DNA from: Voacanga thouarsii
Lineage: Eukaryota; Streptophyta; Magnoliopsida; Gentianales; Apocynaceae
Direction: 5' to 3'
Assembly (NCBI GenBank): GCA_026120185.1
Contig: JANUWF010002144.1
Coordinates: 1,612,001 to 1,676,000 of the forward strand
Length of the DNA: 64,000 nt
Numbering within the stretch: position 1 is the stretch's first letter; each line of letters starts with the position of its first letter. Both the position numbers and the translations under genes were made by a program. The notes beneath the pieces were generated by a model. The model was not told where the DNA came from. It did no database searches and was given only the letters and a program-made list of their open reading frames with translations. Positions 39,620 to 52,354 of this stretch are shown here, piece by piece.

Positions 39620-40518
39620 TAAGGGTGGCAATCGTGTCGTGTTCGAGTTGGCGGGTCGTGTCAACTTGAGATAATTACACTCGACAAGCCAATCCGAACA
39701 CGACTCATTTAATAAACGTGTCGTGTCGTGTCAACCCGTTTATTCTCGTGTCGTGTTATAAAACGGGTTGATACGATTAAATACAAAAATTAAATCGATA
39801 ATTATTAAATCAGTCAATCTGAATACTTACTAAACCAACCAATCTGTGCACCATTACACAAAAAATTTTACAAAATTAAATCAAATTATATAAAATTAAA
39901 AAAACTAATTAAACAACCCATAAAGTCATAAAAACCCAATAAAATAACAAACTATCCCACTCAATATTTAGAGATCTTAATAAATTCATAAGATTTGATT
40001 TTAAAAATCTGAACAAATGTAGTTTTGCAATAAAATTGGATTGTTCAAAAAATTATTTTCTCTAACTAAAAGTCATTGTAATAATATTATTATTATAAAT
40101 ACTAAATAATAATTAATTAAGAATGATTCATTTACTATATATCAAGCAAATAGCTGCATTAATATCATTTATTTTTCTTAAGAGGTCTCATATAATTAAA
40201 CAAAATAGACACACAAACAATACAATTAATTCATATAATAAAATTTAATTCAATTAATTCATGTAAAAAATTAAATTATCTAATTTTTTATAGTAAAATT
40301 TGTAGGGTATTACAAAAAGTATTAAATATAAATATTAAAAAAAAGTTAAACGGGTTCGCGGGTTGAAACGGGTTGAACCCGTTTATGAGTTGCACACATT
40401 TAAAGTTAAACAGGTCAACCTGTTTCGACTCAAACCCGCGAAACCTCAATCTTAACCCGCTATAACTGTATCGTTTTCGTATCGTACTGGCGTATTGTGT
40501 TCAATATTGCCGCCTCTA
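39620..40518. mobile_element. Non-autonomous hAT family 3 element (899 bp) upstream of COX6B
   Basis: It is flanked by a perfect 8 bp duplication ATCTCAAG (39612-39619 and 40519-40526). The ends TAAGGGTGGCAAT and inverted TAGAGGCGGCAAT agree at 10 of 13 positions. The subterminal regions are rich in 'gtgtcgtgt' and 'acgggttgaa' motifs at both ends, typical of this hAT type. The interior is AT-rich and non-coding. It ends about 300 bp before the COX6B start codon. Confidence 0.9.
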
Positions 40519-40526
40519 ATCTCAAG

Positions 40527-40815
40527 TGTTATGCAACCACTAAAGCCCAACTCAATGAGCTCATCACCTTGTGGCGATACAAATCCAATTAAGGTGAAAT
40601 GAGTCCATATATTATAACTAGCCCCACGGCCCAGTGACTGGTTCAAACGTGGCTGCCTTTCAGTGGCCGCAGTCTCCAACCATCCCTCTAACGTCACTGA
40701 GCGGTATACGGTGACTGTGTGCTTTCGACCTTCTAGTAAAACCTAAGCTAAAGCACTGCCGCAATCTTCTTTCCCGTCTACTCGGCCGTCCTTTTGTCGC
40801 TGCCTCAGGAATCCG
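40527..40815 (+). promoter_or_regulatory. COX6B promoter and 5' leader with two site II motifs
   Basis: Two TGGGCY (site II) motifs occur on the minus strand, at 40544-40549 (AGCCCA) and 40628-40633 (GGCCCA). In Arabidopsis such elements drive nuclear genes for cytochrome c oxidase and other respiratory proteins through TCP-type factors. Spacing to the ATG (about 190-270 bp) is suitable. The hAT insertion directly upstream leaves both motifs intact. Confidence 0.5.
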
Positions 40816-43800
40816 ATGGCGGACGTTGATACTGCCAAAACGCCCTCTCTTGCCGAGGTACAAGTCATATTACTTCGTATCTTCAAATTGATGATGTTTT
40901 CTTGTAAGATTGATTTCCATTTTTTTTTCTTTTTTTTAAGGATTGGAGTTTTTTGGTTTTCAAGATTTTGTGGTTTTGGGGGCTTACTTGATGGGATTTC
41001 GATATTTCTGACCAGCATTTTGGCGGGTGAGAAATAGTTGTTTAGGTAAGTTTCGGAAGCCTGCCTCGAAAAGGTCGTTGTCTTGGTTTCCGCTTTTCTG
41101 GGGATGGATGGTTGCGGAGGCATTTGGCAGTAAAAAGTTGTTACTTTTGTTAAAACTTGAAAGCATGGAATGGTGTTAGGATGGGAAGTATAATGAATCT
41201 GAACAGAGTTAAACGGGGGCAGGAAAAAAATGGGAGAGTACGACAGGTTGCATTTGGGTTGATTGATTTGGACTCAAGAAGGATGTTAAATACTACGGTA
41301 TTCAAATTGTTGAACCTTGTTTTGCATATCTTAAAGTCGTAATTTTTGGATGACAATAGATTCTAAGTCAAAAATCTATCTGTTTGGACCAATGCTCCTA
41401 AATGAATGAAGCATTTCAATGTAACACAAGCTTACCCTGGAATGCAAATGTATTTAGGATCCACAGAATACTTTATTGAAGCCGGATTTAAAAAATTTTG
41501 GGTTCAGATGCATCAGTTTCTGGGGACTATTATCATATTTCTGCTTTCAGATTCAACGAAACAAATTTCCTACAATTTCAACTTCTTCATTTCTATCTGC
41601 CACAGTAGACTTGTAAAATTTCTCTATCAGAGTATCACACAGACTTTAGTTTCTCCACATTCTGTTACAATGATTACAAGCTAGGTTCACTATTGATGCA
41701 ATTTATTTGAGATTGTTCTTCTAGTTGCTTGGTGCCACAGATTAACTCTGCTAAATTTATTTTTTATGTTAGATATCCTAGAGAAATATAGTGGAGGCAC
41801 AAAATATAGTGTAGATTGCAATAGGTAGGGCTAGAGTTTCTGGATAAACTAGGTCTAGAAATGGAGTGAAGCTTGAGATGTGACTCAGCAAGCAAGGTGA
41901 CTAAACTCCTTTGATGTTTATTACCATATTTCTATTACTTTTTATGTTGAACCCCTTCTGCCATTACACAACTTCACTGACATGCACAATTGTAAAGGCT
42001 GTTGAAAAGTGGAATAATTGAGGAAAAGTGTAGGGGTCAATTTTTCCTCCTAGATTGTTGAGTTAAGATGTATATGAAATAGAAATGACTGGTAAGGCAC
42101 CTTGGACCACTGTTGCTATTCTTCCCAAGTGAGAGTTGTAAGTGAAGTTGAGCTTGAGGAGGCGGAGAATACAATGTTGACTCGAGCAATATTTAGAAAA
42201 CTAAGATTGAAGGAGAAATCTGTGGCAAGAGACTAAGTGATGTAGGACAACCATTAGGTAGTCGAAGTAATTACTGGAAACTAGAACAGCCAAGTTAGGT
42301 GCTGAAAATTCAGTAGTAAGGCAAAGAAACTGAACACAAACGCATAGCAACACACTAAGAGAAGAAGGAGAAACCTTAGGTGTCACACCAAGGATCGTAA
42401 GGCGTCACACGTTAGGATTGATTGCATTTCACAACCAGAAATTACAGAAACACACTGTATACTCTTATTAATGGAATAAAGAAAGCATACATAGGTAATA
42501 GAGAACTTCTCTATTTATAGACCCAAAATTCTAGATTAACTAGGACTAGACTCCTTAGGAAACCAATCAGTTTAGGAATCCTACTAAACAGAAATTTAAA
42601 CTTTAGGAAACTTCTCCAAACCCATTAGTTACCAAAATACTCTAAATTCTAAAAATCATAAAATAATAATCTAAGGAAAGACCTATTACTAAAAGAAAGA
42701 CTTATTATTATTCTAGCTCCCATATGAGCTGTCCATCATCTAAGGAATGCCAAATTAAGGTTTGGTCTTCAGAATAAACTTTTCCCCTCCTCTTGTAAAC
42801 CTTAACTGGTTGCTGCCACTTGTCTCTATCACTAAGATGGCTTTGGGTTAGGATTCTAACAAGAAGGTGCAAGTCATGTGACTACATATCTAACTGCAGT
42901 AGTCACCGCTTATCTGATTTTCTGTCAATTTGTAAAGCTGTTTAGTCTATTTTTGTAACGGTATCACTGAACAAGTTTCTGATATGTTTTGATGTTTACT
43001 GGTTGCCTCTCCCTGAGATGCATTTCTGTGATGTGGTTGTTATTTATTATGTGTGTGTGCCATTCAAACACTTGATAGTCATTGCGAAAATTAAGTAAAT
43101 AAAGATAATTGCCATATGGAATGGATAATTGTAAGTTGTTGATATGGAATGTTCAAGCTTCAGTTGCACTTCTAATGCAGCGTAAGAAACTTGAAATGTG
43201 CCTGGTTCTTTAGCAAGTTTAGATTCCAATTTTCTCTATCAATTACAACCTCTTGAGGTTCTCTCATTTCTCTTGAATTTTTTTTCCCTCCCTCCTAGTT
43301 CCAGAAAGCACAAATCTCAACAGTACTTACTTAGAATTGTTCTTTTAGAGCATGGTGCAGTTGTTTTTTTTAAACAGTAGTTTGACGATCTATGTATTGT
43401 TACAAAGAGGACTAAAAGCTACAAAGAGGACTACAGCTTCTTTAACTAAAAACAAGTGGGGAGTGAATTACAGATTTCCCTAGTAAATTTAGCACCGTGG
43501 ACTTTGCAAGATTTGCATACAGACATCAGAGAGGAAAATCCTGTGAAATTTTGATACTGTTAATCACTCCTTTCGTCCCACTAAAATTGACAGTGGTTGA
43601 CCTGACATGAGATTTTATGCAAAAGTAAAAGTTCGAATATAATAATAATAGAGTATAATGTAGTATAATAAAAGTAGAAGATATGTGGGCTCCACAATAC
43701 TTTATATCAAATATAAGTATATAAAAATAATATATGTGGGGTATATTGATTATTTTATAATAAATTATATAGTAAAAGCTTTCCTTTTAAGGAAAGTATC

Positions 43801-46229
43801 AAATTTTTTGGAACAGTCCAAAATAGTAAGTAGGTCAATTTTGTTGGGACGAATGGAGTATAATTTTTGCTAGAAATTTGTGCTTTCAACTCAAATTCTT
43901 CCTTAGTATTCTTAGTTGGAGATTTCATTTCCTGTGCGTTTTAATCTCTGAAAAAATGGCCAGTGTCATCTGAAGTGTGGCTCTGAAATAAGCCATCTAG
44001 TACATCCAAGTTTAGGAAAATTCTATACAACATTTTTTATTTTCATCCAGTGTAAATTGCTTAATCCCTTTGTGTTTAGGTTCTGTATCCTTTAGCTCTC
44101 TTGAAGTCATTACATAATATGCAATGTAATGCCATTGACCAATAAGTGAAGCTGAAATTTTACAAATTTAATAATTTTTCTTCATGAAATGCTACACTTC
44201 CTTGATGTTATGACTATTATCAGTTTACTCACTCGCTTTGATTTTATTCTAAGACACCTTCATTCCTAGTTGCACTTTAGTAACATTTACATGTGAATGG
44301 GTTGTGTGTCTAATTCAATTATTTTGAAGCAACCATTACAAAAAAATGTTGCCCAACTCTTCTCTAATTAATAAAGTTTAATGTGTATTTTTAATGACAC
44401 TAGCATAACACATAAATAAGAAGGATGGCTAGAGAAATGTTGGTGTATTTGTCTCGTCTCGGTTATTGAGCATGTAAGTTTTGGAGAAGGAAAAATTTTG
44501 CCAACAATCACAGTAATAGTAACAGAAGTGTATGGCATTCCATGCTACATCATTCATTGTTGTGGGATATAACTTTAGGAGGTTAACCAAGGCTGGCCCT
44601 ACATCTTAAGGGTACTGGGTGTAATTAAATCCATTTTCAGTGTTGTCCTGCTCATCAAACTTTGTTGCTTGAGTAGATTCCATTCTTCAATGTGTTTTTA
44701 TATATTTTTTTTCTTTTTAGAATCAATATTCACTTCCATTTATTTACTAAGCCATGATAGTCATACTCTGAATGTATTGTTGATAAACTCTTCAACTGGC
44801 ATTAACTGAATGGAGACTCTTTGCTATGTGTCAATATCCTTTCACTTTGCTGCTAGCATTTTGGGCCACCAAACCCCGCAACTGATGAGAAGGCCCTACA
44901 AAGTAAAGGGAATTATCACTGGGCTAGGTTAGGTCTAGCAACCTGATGGCACGTCATTGAACCTTGTGTGCTTTATATGGTAAACCTTATTCTTGGGTTA
45001 AAGGGTTGCCTAATTGCCTGGTTTTCAAGTTCTTATATCAAATGTTAGACTATGTTAGACTTGGATTCAATACTTACTAATCTGCTTAGCCATACAGCAT
45101 CCACCATTTGAATCAATTGAGTTTCATTGCTTGTTCTTGATGTTATAAAAAAACTGCTTCTCTGATGACTCCTTTCTCTTGCAGGATTATTTACTGAAGG
45201 GGAAAGAAGTAACGCAGGAAACAGCCGTAAAACATGTGGAAGAAGCTCCAGTAAGTGCTGCGGCTGAGGAAGTTGTTCCCCAAAAATCTGAGGATACTCC
45301 TGCTGCTGTTGAGAGTAGTGAAGTTCCTGCTGGAACTGTTGAAGCAAGCACTGAAGCCTCAGATGCTCCTGAGAAAGAAAACACTGAAACTGCTCCCGCT
45401 GCAGAACCTGCCAGTGAAGAAGGTACCGGAAGTGCTGAAAATGAGACTTCAGGCGATGAAGAAGCTGCCGAAGAGACTTCTGAGATTAAGGTTGGATGAC
45501 TGGTTCATTGATCTTGATCCAGGCTATTGGTTTATTCATCTGCTAAATTATCATTGCATTTCTGTTATGGTTTGTTTTCAGCTTGAGACTGCACCTGCAG
45601 ACTTCCGTTTCCCAACTACAAATCAAACCAGGCACTGCTTTACTCGATATGTTGAGTATCATAAGTAAGATAGTCCTGTAATTTTTCTGCAATTTTTTCC
45701 TATGTTTTAGCTTATCTATACCAGAATGAACATTGGTCGCTGAAGCTCAGGTTCTTTGTTCATTGATTTCCTCAGGTGTATTGCTGCTAGGGGTGATGAT
45801 GCTCCTGAGTGTCAGAAGTTTGCAAAATATTATCGTGCGCTTTGCCCAGGCGAATGGGTATGTTCTTTTGCTTTCACGACATTGCATATACAGAGAAATT
45901 AGGATTTGCAGCTCTAAATTCAAGTGGCATGACAGTCTGATCCTGCTATTTCCAGGGAAAGAGTTTATTTATAAAAGAAATAAAGGGGTTAATTGTCAAG
46001 AAGAGATCAAAATCTTGAATTGGCTTCACTTTTTGTTAACAATCTAATACACACACACACACACACATGACATGCCGCTTCACTGCCAGGTCCTATGAAT
46101 GTCTAGATTGTAACTCTTCTGCACTGTTTCTGGAATGCTTAACAAGTATGTTATGCTGCATTGTTATGGCTGCAGATTGATAGATGGAATGAGCAACGGG
46201 AGAATGGTACCTTCCCTGGTCCATTGTAG
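40816..46229 (+). CDS. COX6B: Cytochrome c oxidase subunit 6b, long plant form, complete, 5 exons
   Basis: Nuclear-encoded 188-aa subunit of respiratory complex IV, acting on the intermembrane-space side, where it helps hold the dimer. Exons: 40816-40857, 45185-45490, 45582-45664, 45776-45857, 46176-46229; all junctions are GT..AG and in phase. Residues 1-14 (MADVDTAKTPSLAE) and a Glu/Ala-rich extension (15-116) form the plant-specific N-terminus. The conserved domain from 117 has the twin-cysteine helices C135-x9-C145 and C156-x10-C167, substrates of the Mia40 import pathway, and ends NENGTFPGPL-like (RENGTFPGPL). There is no cleavable presequence, as expected. The first intron is 4.3 kb and holds an LTR fragment and a Stowaway-like MITE. 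No coding lesions. It converges with the H3.3 gene. Confidence 0.95.
42175..42861 (-). repeat. Candidate solo/fragmentary LTR in COX6B intron 1
   Basis: This 687 bp stretch starts TGTTGA and ends CTAACA. On the minus strand it begins TGTTAGAATCC, has a TATA-like 'tctataaatag' near 42520 and a downstream 'tttattccattaataag' that could serve polyadenylation, and ends TCAACA. These are LTR-like features. No 5 bp duplication is visible (flanks tacaa and agaag), so it may be a truncated copy. Confidence 0.4.
43567..43858. mobile_element. Stowaway-like MITE in COX6B intron 1
   Basis: Ends CTCCTTTCGTCCCA and inverted CTCCATTCGTCCCA differ at one position. The right flank is TA and the left is CA, a one-base change from the TA target duplication of Tc1/mariner MITEs. 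Length 292 bp, non-coding. A relative lies at 48672-48940 in the opposite orientation. Confidence 0.85.
46049..46067. repeat. (AC)n microsatellite in COX6B intron 4
   Basis: About nine AC units in a row. Confidence 0.9.
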
Positions 46230-47129
46230 ATGATGGTTTTAGCCCATTGAAGATGGTTGAACAGTTAAAAGCCTATGGTTTCGCCGTATGCATAAAGAGA
46301 CTCCAGTCTAAAACAACTGAGAAAATAAAAATTTTGGCTTGTTTGTTCGGATTAGTTCAAGCCCAAAACTTATTACTGCTCCGACTACCAATTTATCACT
46401 TATCCCTTTTTGAGTAGGTCTTTTCTATTACTTCTCCATGCGTGAAAAATGTGTATCGGCAATGAATATTATTGAGTAGACCCAGTTTTATACGCTTCCT
46501 GCGGAAGTGATTCTTCTATATATCAAACAATAAGGTTACATTTCAAAGCACTTCATATCTGGCGTCCCATGTGTGCAAAAATGGTTGCATAATCCTTTTG
46601 GAAATCAAATTTGTTCTTCCACGACACTGCATGAAGCTTAACAGTGTGTTCTGGTTTTAAATTCTAGCATCGCGTTTTCTAAGTTTCCGGTAATTCAATC
46701 AAGCAATCAAAGCAGATTCTGATGTATGTTCTGCTAGTATGTTTTACAAGCAAACTGTAGAGCAGATTCCGATGTAAGTTCTACAAGGAAACTCCATCAT
46801 AGCTCCAGATCTCTTAATCAATATTGCTACTTGTTACGCTGCCAAGGAAGGAATATATAGAGGACCAAGCATTTGCCTTGAACAGTTCGACCAACACTAG
46901 GTACCAATGTTAATACCCGCAGAAGTGGGGTGTACTCCAAGCACATGAAACCGATTCAAACCAATCGCATCCTATTACTCCTTATTTTCCATGAGGAAAC
47001 TACATTGCAATAATAAAAGCTTCTATAAATGTAAGAAGGAAAAACACTCGAATAAGCGGAGCACTAGTCACTACCACAACAACAAACTACTAGTCCTAGA
47101 CGGTATAGAAAAGCTTCCTAAACAATTTC
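46230..47129. other. Space between convergent COX6B and H3.3 genes
   Basis: Holds the 3' UTRs of both genes. No further gene or element was recognised. Confidence 0.5.
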
Positions 47130-48019
<890 letters not shown>

Positions 48020-48099
48020 CTCAAATTACTCGAACAGCGACGAGAAGCAAGAATGCGATTTTCTCAATTCTGAGATAGAAATTGGGGAAAGAGTGAGAG

Positions 48100-48671
48100 A
48101 TTTGTGGATAATGGCGGACAATTTATACTTCTGGGGGCAGCTCAAAAGCCGCAAACGCGGCGGTTTAGAAGAGCTCTGCGGGTGTTTTGTTTGAAGCTGA
48201 ATCTGACGGTTGGGAGTTATTCCGTATCGTTAAAAAAGAGGACAAATGCACGGCTTAGATGCTGTTTATAAAGTGTGCTAAGCCGGATCGTGAACCGTTT
48301 TTTACTGGCCTCTCATTGGTTAGAATCTCTCTTCGGGCTATGCCCCACATATTATTTTGCTTTGGAAAGCTTTTATATCTAACTAGATTAACTTACTTAT
48401 TCTCTCCGGCTTAAAAGAAATATCAAATTTTTTATTTTTATTATATTAAAACACTTATCAATTTTATAAATTAAAAATATATTTATTATATATATTCTTA
48501 ATTTATTCCTCATTCAACTATCCAATAAATATTTGACTTATTAAATATATGTATTTTCAATCTAATTAATGAAAGTTTACTTTTATTCAGTAGTATAATA
48601 GTCATTTTCTATTATAATTATATAAAATTTTAGTAATTTCTTAATTTGTGTACCATTTGCTAGATTGACAT
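48100..48671. other. H3.3 upstream region and AT-rich spacer
   Basis: The first 150 bases contain CG-rich motifs ('gcaaacgcggcgg') suited to a histone promoter, though no canonical octamer (CGCGGATC) is seen. From about 48390 a STOWAWAY-like start 'tattctctccggctta' begins further AT-rich sequence that may be another eroded MITE. Confidence 0.4.
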
Positions 48672-48940
48672 CCTTACGAAATGGGTATTATTTTAGACTA
48701 TTCTTAAAAATTAATATTTTTAAAAAAATATATATTATATAATTTATTATAAAATAATTAATATATCTTACATATATTATTTTTATATACTTATTTTTGA
48801 TATACAATATTATCAAATTTATATATTTTTTACTTTTATTATACTATATTATATTCTATTATTATTATATTTTAACTTTTACTTTTACATAAAATCTCAT
48901 GTTAAGTCAACCATGGACAATTTTAATGAGATGGAAGGAG
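48672..48940. mobile_element. Stowaway-like MITE, relative of the one in COX6B intron 1 (inverted)
   Basis: The reverse complement starts CTCCTTCCATCTCATTAAAA and then follows the 43567-43858 copy closely. Shared are 'gttgac.t.acatgagatttta', 'aaaagtaaaagtt', 'agtataataaaagta' and 'aataatatatgt'. A TA follows the clear end (48941-48942). The other end is eroded. Confidence 0.7.
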
Positions 48941-49249
48941 TAAGACTTTTCTATTCAAACGATAATAGGTTGATTATAATTAAAATGCAAAAGTCATTAA
49001 TTAATTAATCAGTTATTAGAGCTTTGGGATAAGTACGGAATTAGAATGAAGTTGAAGGACAAAGTATATGTAAAGATATGTAAAATGATAATATTATATT
49101 TTTTAAAAAAATTATAAAAAGTAAAGTAAATTTCAAAAGATTTTTTTAAAAAAAATTAAGACAACTAAAATTTTTAAAAATTTTAGAGAATGGATGTCAC
49201 TTGTCTCCTGTCCCAATGCACTTGTCTCTATCTCTAGTTGGAAAATGTA

Positions 49250-49385
49250 GGGTTTTTGACCGAATTGGGTCAAAACCCAAATTAAAAACCAAATGAGGGG
49301 CGAAATAGGAGGGGATGATTGACCGGGGCTACCTCGCATTCACGTGCCCAAGATCTCGCATTCCTTGAATGCGAGATATCCAGCC
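49250..49385 (+). repeat. Left terminal inverted repeat of the MULE
   Basis: Aligned by eye with the reverse complement of 59510-59626. It ends in the palindromic 'tctcgcattccttgaatgcg' motif. Further subterminal 'tttcgcatttctgatttgcg' and 'cagaaatgcgaaat' copies follow to about 49470. Confidence 0.88.
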
Positions 49386-49863
49386 CCGACAAATTCTGTG
49401 CAATTCTGTGCAAAGCTGTCCATTTCGCATTTCTGATTTGCGAGGTCCTTGTCAGAAATGCGAAATGTCGTGTCGTCTTCTTCTTTTCGCAGGCTTTTTT
49501 CCCCTTCTCCGGCTGTCTTCTTCCTCCTTTTGTTCATAGGATGGCATGCATGCAGTAAGCATGCTCTTTTTAGTGATTCTTCACGAGTGTGAAGAAAACC
49601 AACAACCTTTCCATTGATATATATGTATGCCCTTCGCGAGAAGAACAATCTACCACCTCCATCCATCTTCCCACTTTCTGCAGAAATTTTTTTTACCTCC
49701 ATCTCCCACTTTCCCCTTCTCTCGTTAGCTGCCACCAATCATCTGAACCAATTGTGCTGCCGCCGGAAGAATTGTCGACGTTGGAAGAAGCCATTGACAC
49801 CGTTGGTGTTTGAGGTGAAGAAACGCCACTGCCTCCATTTGCCTCCATCTTCATCTTCTCCAG

Positions 49864-50702
49864 GTGTTTATATCTTCATCTTCATCTCTCTCCCTCTGCC
49901 CTTTGCTTTTGTTTTGTTTTTTACGTTTCGGCTTTGTTGCTTGATGCTGCCTATTTATTTTTATTATACATTGTTTTATACGTTTTGGCTTTGTTGGTTT
50001 GCTTTGTTTTATTTTTATCTTCATTTGAACCAATTGTTGCTTTATTTATTTATTTATGTATTTATTTATTTATATTATTATTAAGATTATTATACATTGT
50101 TTATTAATTTTATTGCTAAAATTATTATTTATTATTTATTATTGTAAATATTTATTAATAACAATTTATTGGTCGATATTGTTAAAACTATTATTCATTA
50201 TTAACATTATATATTATTATATATTATTGCTATCATTTATTATTTATTAATACCATTATTATTGTCTTATTAAAGTAATTTATTATTTATTGTGTTATTT
50301 ATTTGTTTCATTAATTAATTAATTATCTATTTATTTAAATATTTAATTATCTAAATAGTTAGTTATTTATTTATTTTTACTATTATTAAGATTATTATGC
50401 ATTATTTATTAATTTTATTGCTAAAATTATTATTTATTATTTACTATTATAAATATTATAAATATTTATTAATAACATATTTATTGATCGATATTGTTAA
50501 AACTATTATTCATTATTAACATTATATATTATTATATATTATTTCTATCATTTATTATTTATTAATATCATTATTATTGTCTTATTAAAGTAATTTATTA
50601 TTTATTGTGTTATTTATTTGTTTAATTATTATTAATTATTTATTTGTCTATTTATTTAAATATTTAATTACTTAAGTAGTTATTTATATATTTATATATT
50701 TA

Positions 50703-50745
<43 letters not shown>

Positions 50746-52325
50746 CATTGTTTATTAACTTTATTGTTAAAATTATTATTTATTACTTACTATTATAAAT
50801 ATTATAAATATTTACTAATAACATATTTATTGGTCAATTTTGTTAAAGCTATTATTCATTATTAACATTATATATTATTATATATTATTGCTATCATTTA
50901 TTATTTATCAATACCATTATTATTGTCTTATTAAAGTAATTAATTATTTATTGTGTTATTTATTTGTTTAATTACATTTATTTATTTATTTGTCTATTTA
51001 TTTAAATATTTAATTACATAAATAGTTATTTATTTATCTATCTATTTATTTATATATTTATTTATTTTATTATTATTAAGATTATTATACATTGTTTATT
51101 AACTTTATTGTTAAAATTATTATTTATTACTTACTATTATAAATATTATAAATATTTATTAAAAACATATTTATTGGTCGATATTGTTAAAACTGTTATT
51201 CATTATTAACATTATATAATATTATATATTATTTCTATCATTTATTATTTATTAATACCATTATTATTGTCTTATTAAAGTAATTAATTATTTATTGTAT
51301 TATTTATTTATTTAATTATCATATATATATTTATTTGTCTATTTATTTAAATATTTAATTACTTAAATAGTTATTTATTTATCTATTTATTTATTTTTAT
51401 TATTATTAAGATTATTATACATTGTTTATTAACTTTATTGCTAAAATTATTATTTATTACTTACTATTATAAATATTATAAATATTTACTATTAACATAT
51501 TTATTGGTCGATTTTGTTAAAGCTATTATTCATTATTAACATTATATATTATTATATATTATTGCTATCATTTATTATTTATTAATACCATTATTATTGT
51601 CTTATTAAAGTAATTAATTATTTATTGTGTTATTTATTTGTTTAATTATCATTTATTTATTTAAATATTTAATTACTTAAATAGTTATTTATTTATGTAT
51701 TTATTTATTTTTATTATTATTAAGATTATTATACATTGTTTATTAACTTTATTGCTAAAATTATTATTTATTACTTACTATTATAAATATTTTAAATATT
51801 TACTAATAACATATTTATTGGTCGATTTTGTTAACGCTACTATTCATTATTAACATTATATATTATTACTATCATTTATTATTTATTAATACCATTATTA
51901 TTGTCTTATTAAAGTAATTAATTATTTATTGTGTTATTTATTTATTTAATTATCATTTATATATTTATTTGTCTATTTATTTAAATATTTAATTACATAA
52001 ATAGTTATTTATTTATTTATCTATTTATTTATTTTTATTAGTATTAAGATTATTACACATTATTTATTAACTTTATTGCTAAAATTATTATTTATTACTT
52101 ACTATTATAAATATTTATTAATAACATATTTATTGGTCGATTTTGTTAAAGCTATTATTCATTATTAACATTATATATTATTATATATTATTGCTATCAT
52201 TTATTATTTATTAATACCATTATTATTGTCTTATTAAAGTAACTGTTAATATATTTTGTGCTGATTAATTTGATATTGGTTTATATAATACTTCAAGATC
52301 GTGACATACTTTAATTTTTGAATAG
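49864..52325 (+). other. Predicted 5' UTR intron of the MULE transposase gene
   Basis: A donor CTCCAG/GTGTTTATAT follows a pyrimidine-rich leader. An acceptor TTTTTGAATAG/AAAATTCC lies 29 bases before the transposase ATG. The 2.46 kb between consists mostly of the tandem array below. The prediction rests on splice consensus alone; long leader introns are known in MULE and other plant genes. Confidence 0.45.
50050..52240 (+). repeat. Tandem array of seven ~305-350 bp AT-rich units
   Basis: The anchor 'taagattattatacattgtt' (or close) recurs near 50082, 50387, 50735, 51077, 51407, 51721 and 52045. Within each unit the same order is kept: 'aaaattattatttatta', 'ttattggtcgat.ttgttaa', 'ctattattcattattaacat', 'ccattattattgtcttatta'. 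Between units are variable TTTA/TTA microsatellite stretches (for example a (TTA)n run near 50704-50742). Long open frames here are low-complexity artefacts. Confidence 0.92.
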
Positions 52326-52354
52326 AAAATTCCTACTCAATAGATCTAGATGCA

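Noticed and set aside
42175..42861. A confirmed solo LTR
   Set aside because: TG..CA ends and promoter-like motifs are present, but there is no 5 bp target duplication and no second copy in the window, so it is listed only as a candidate.
50056..50250. Open frames in the tandem array
   Set aside because: Ile/Leu/Tyr-only translations of TTA/TTTA repeats.
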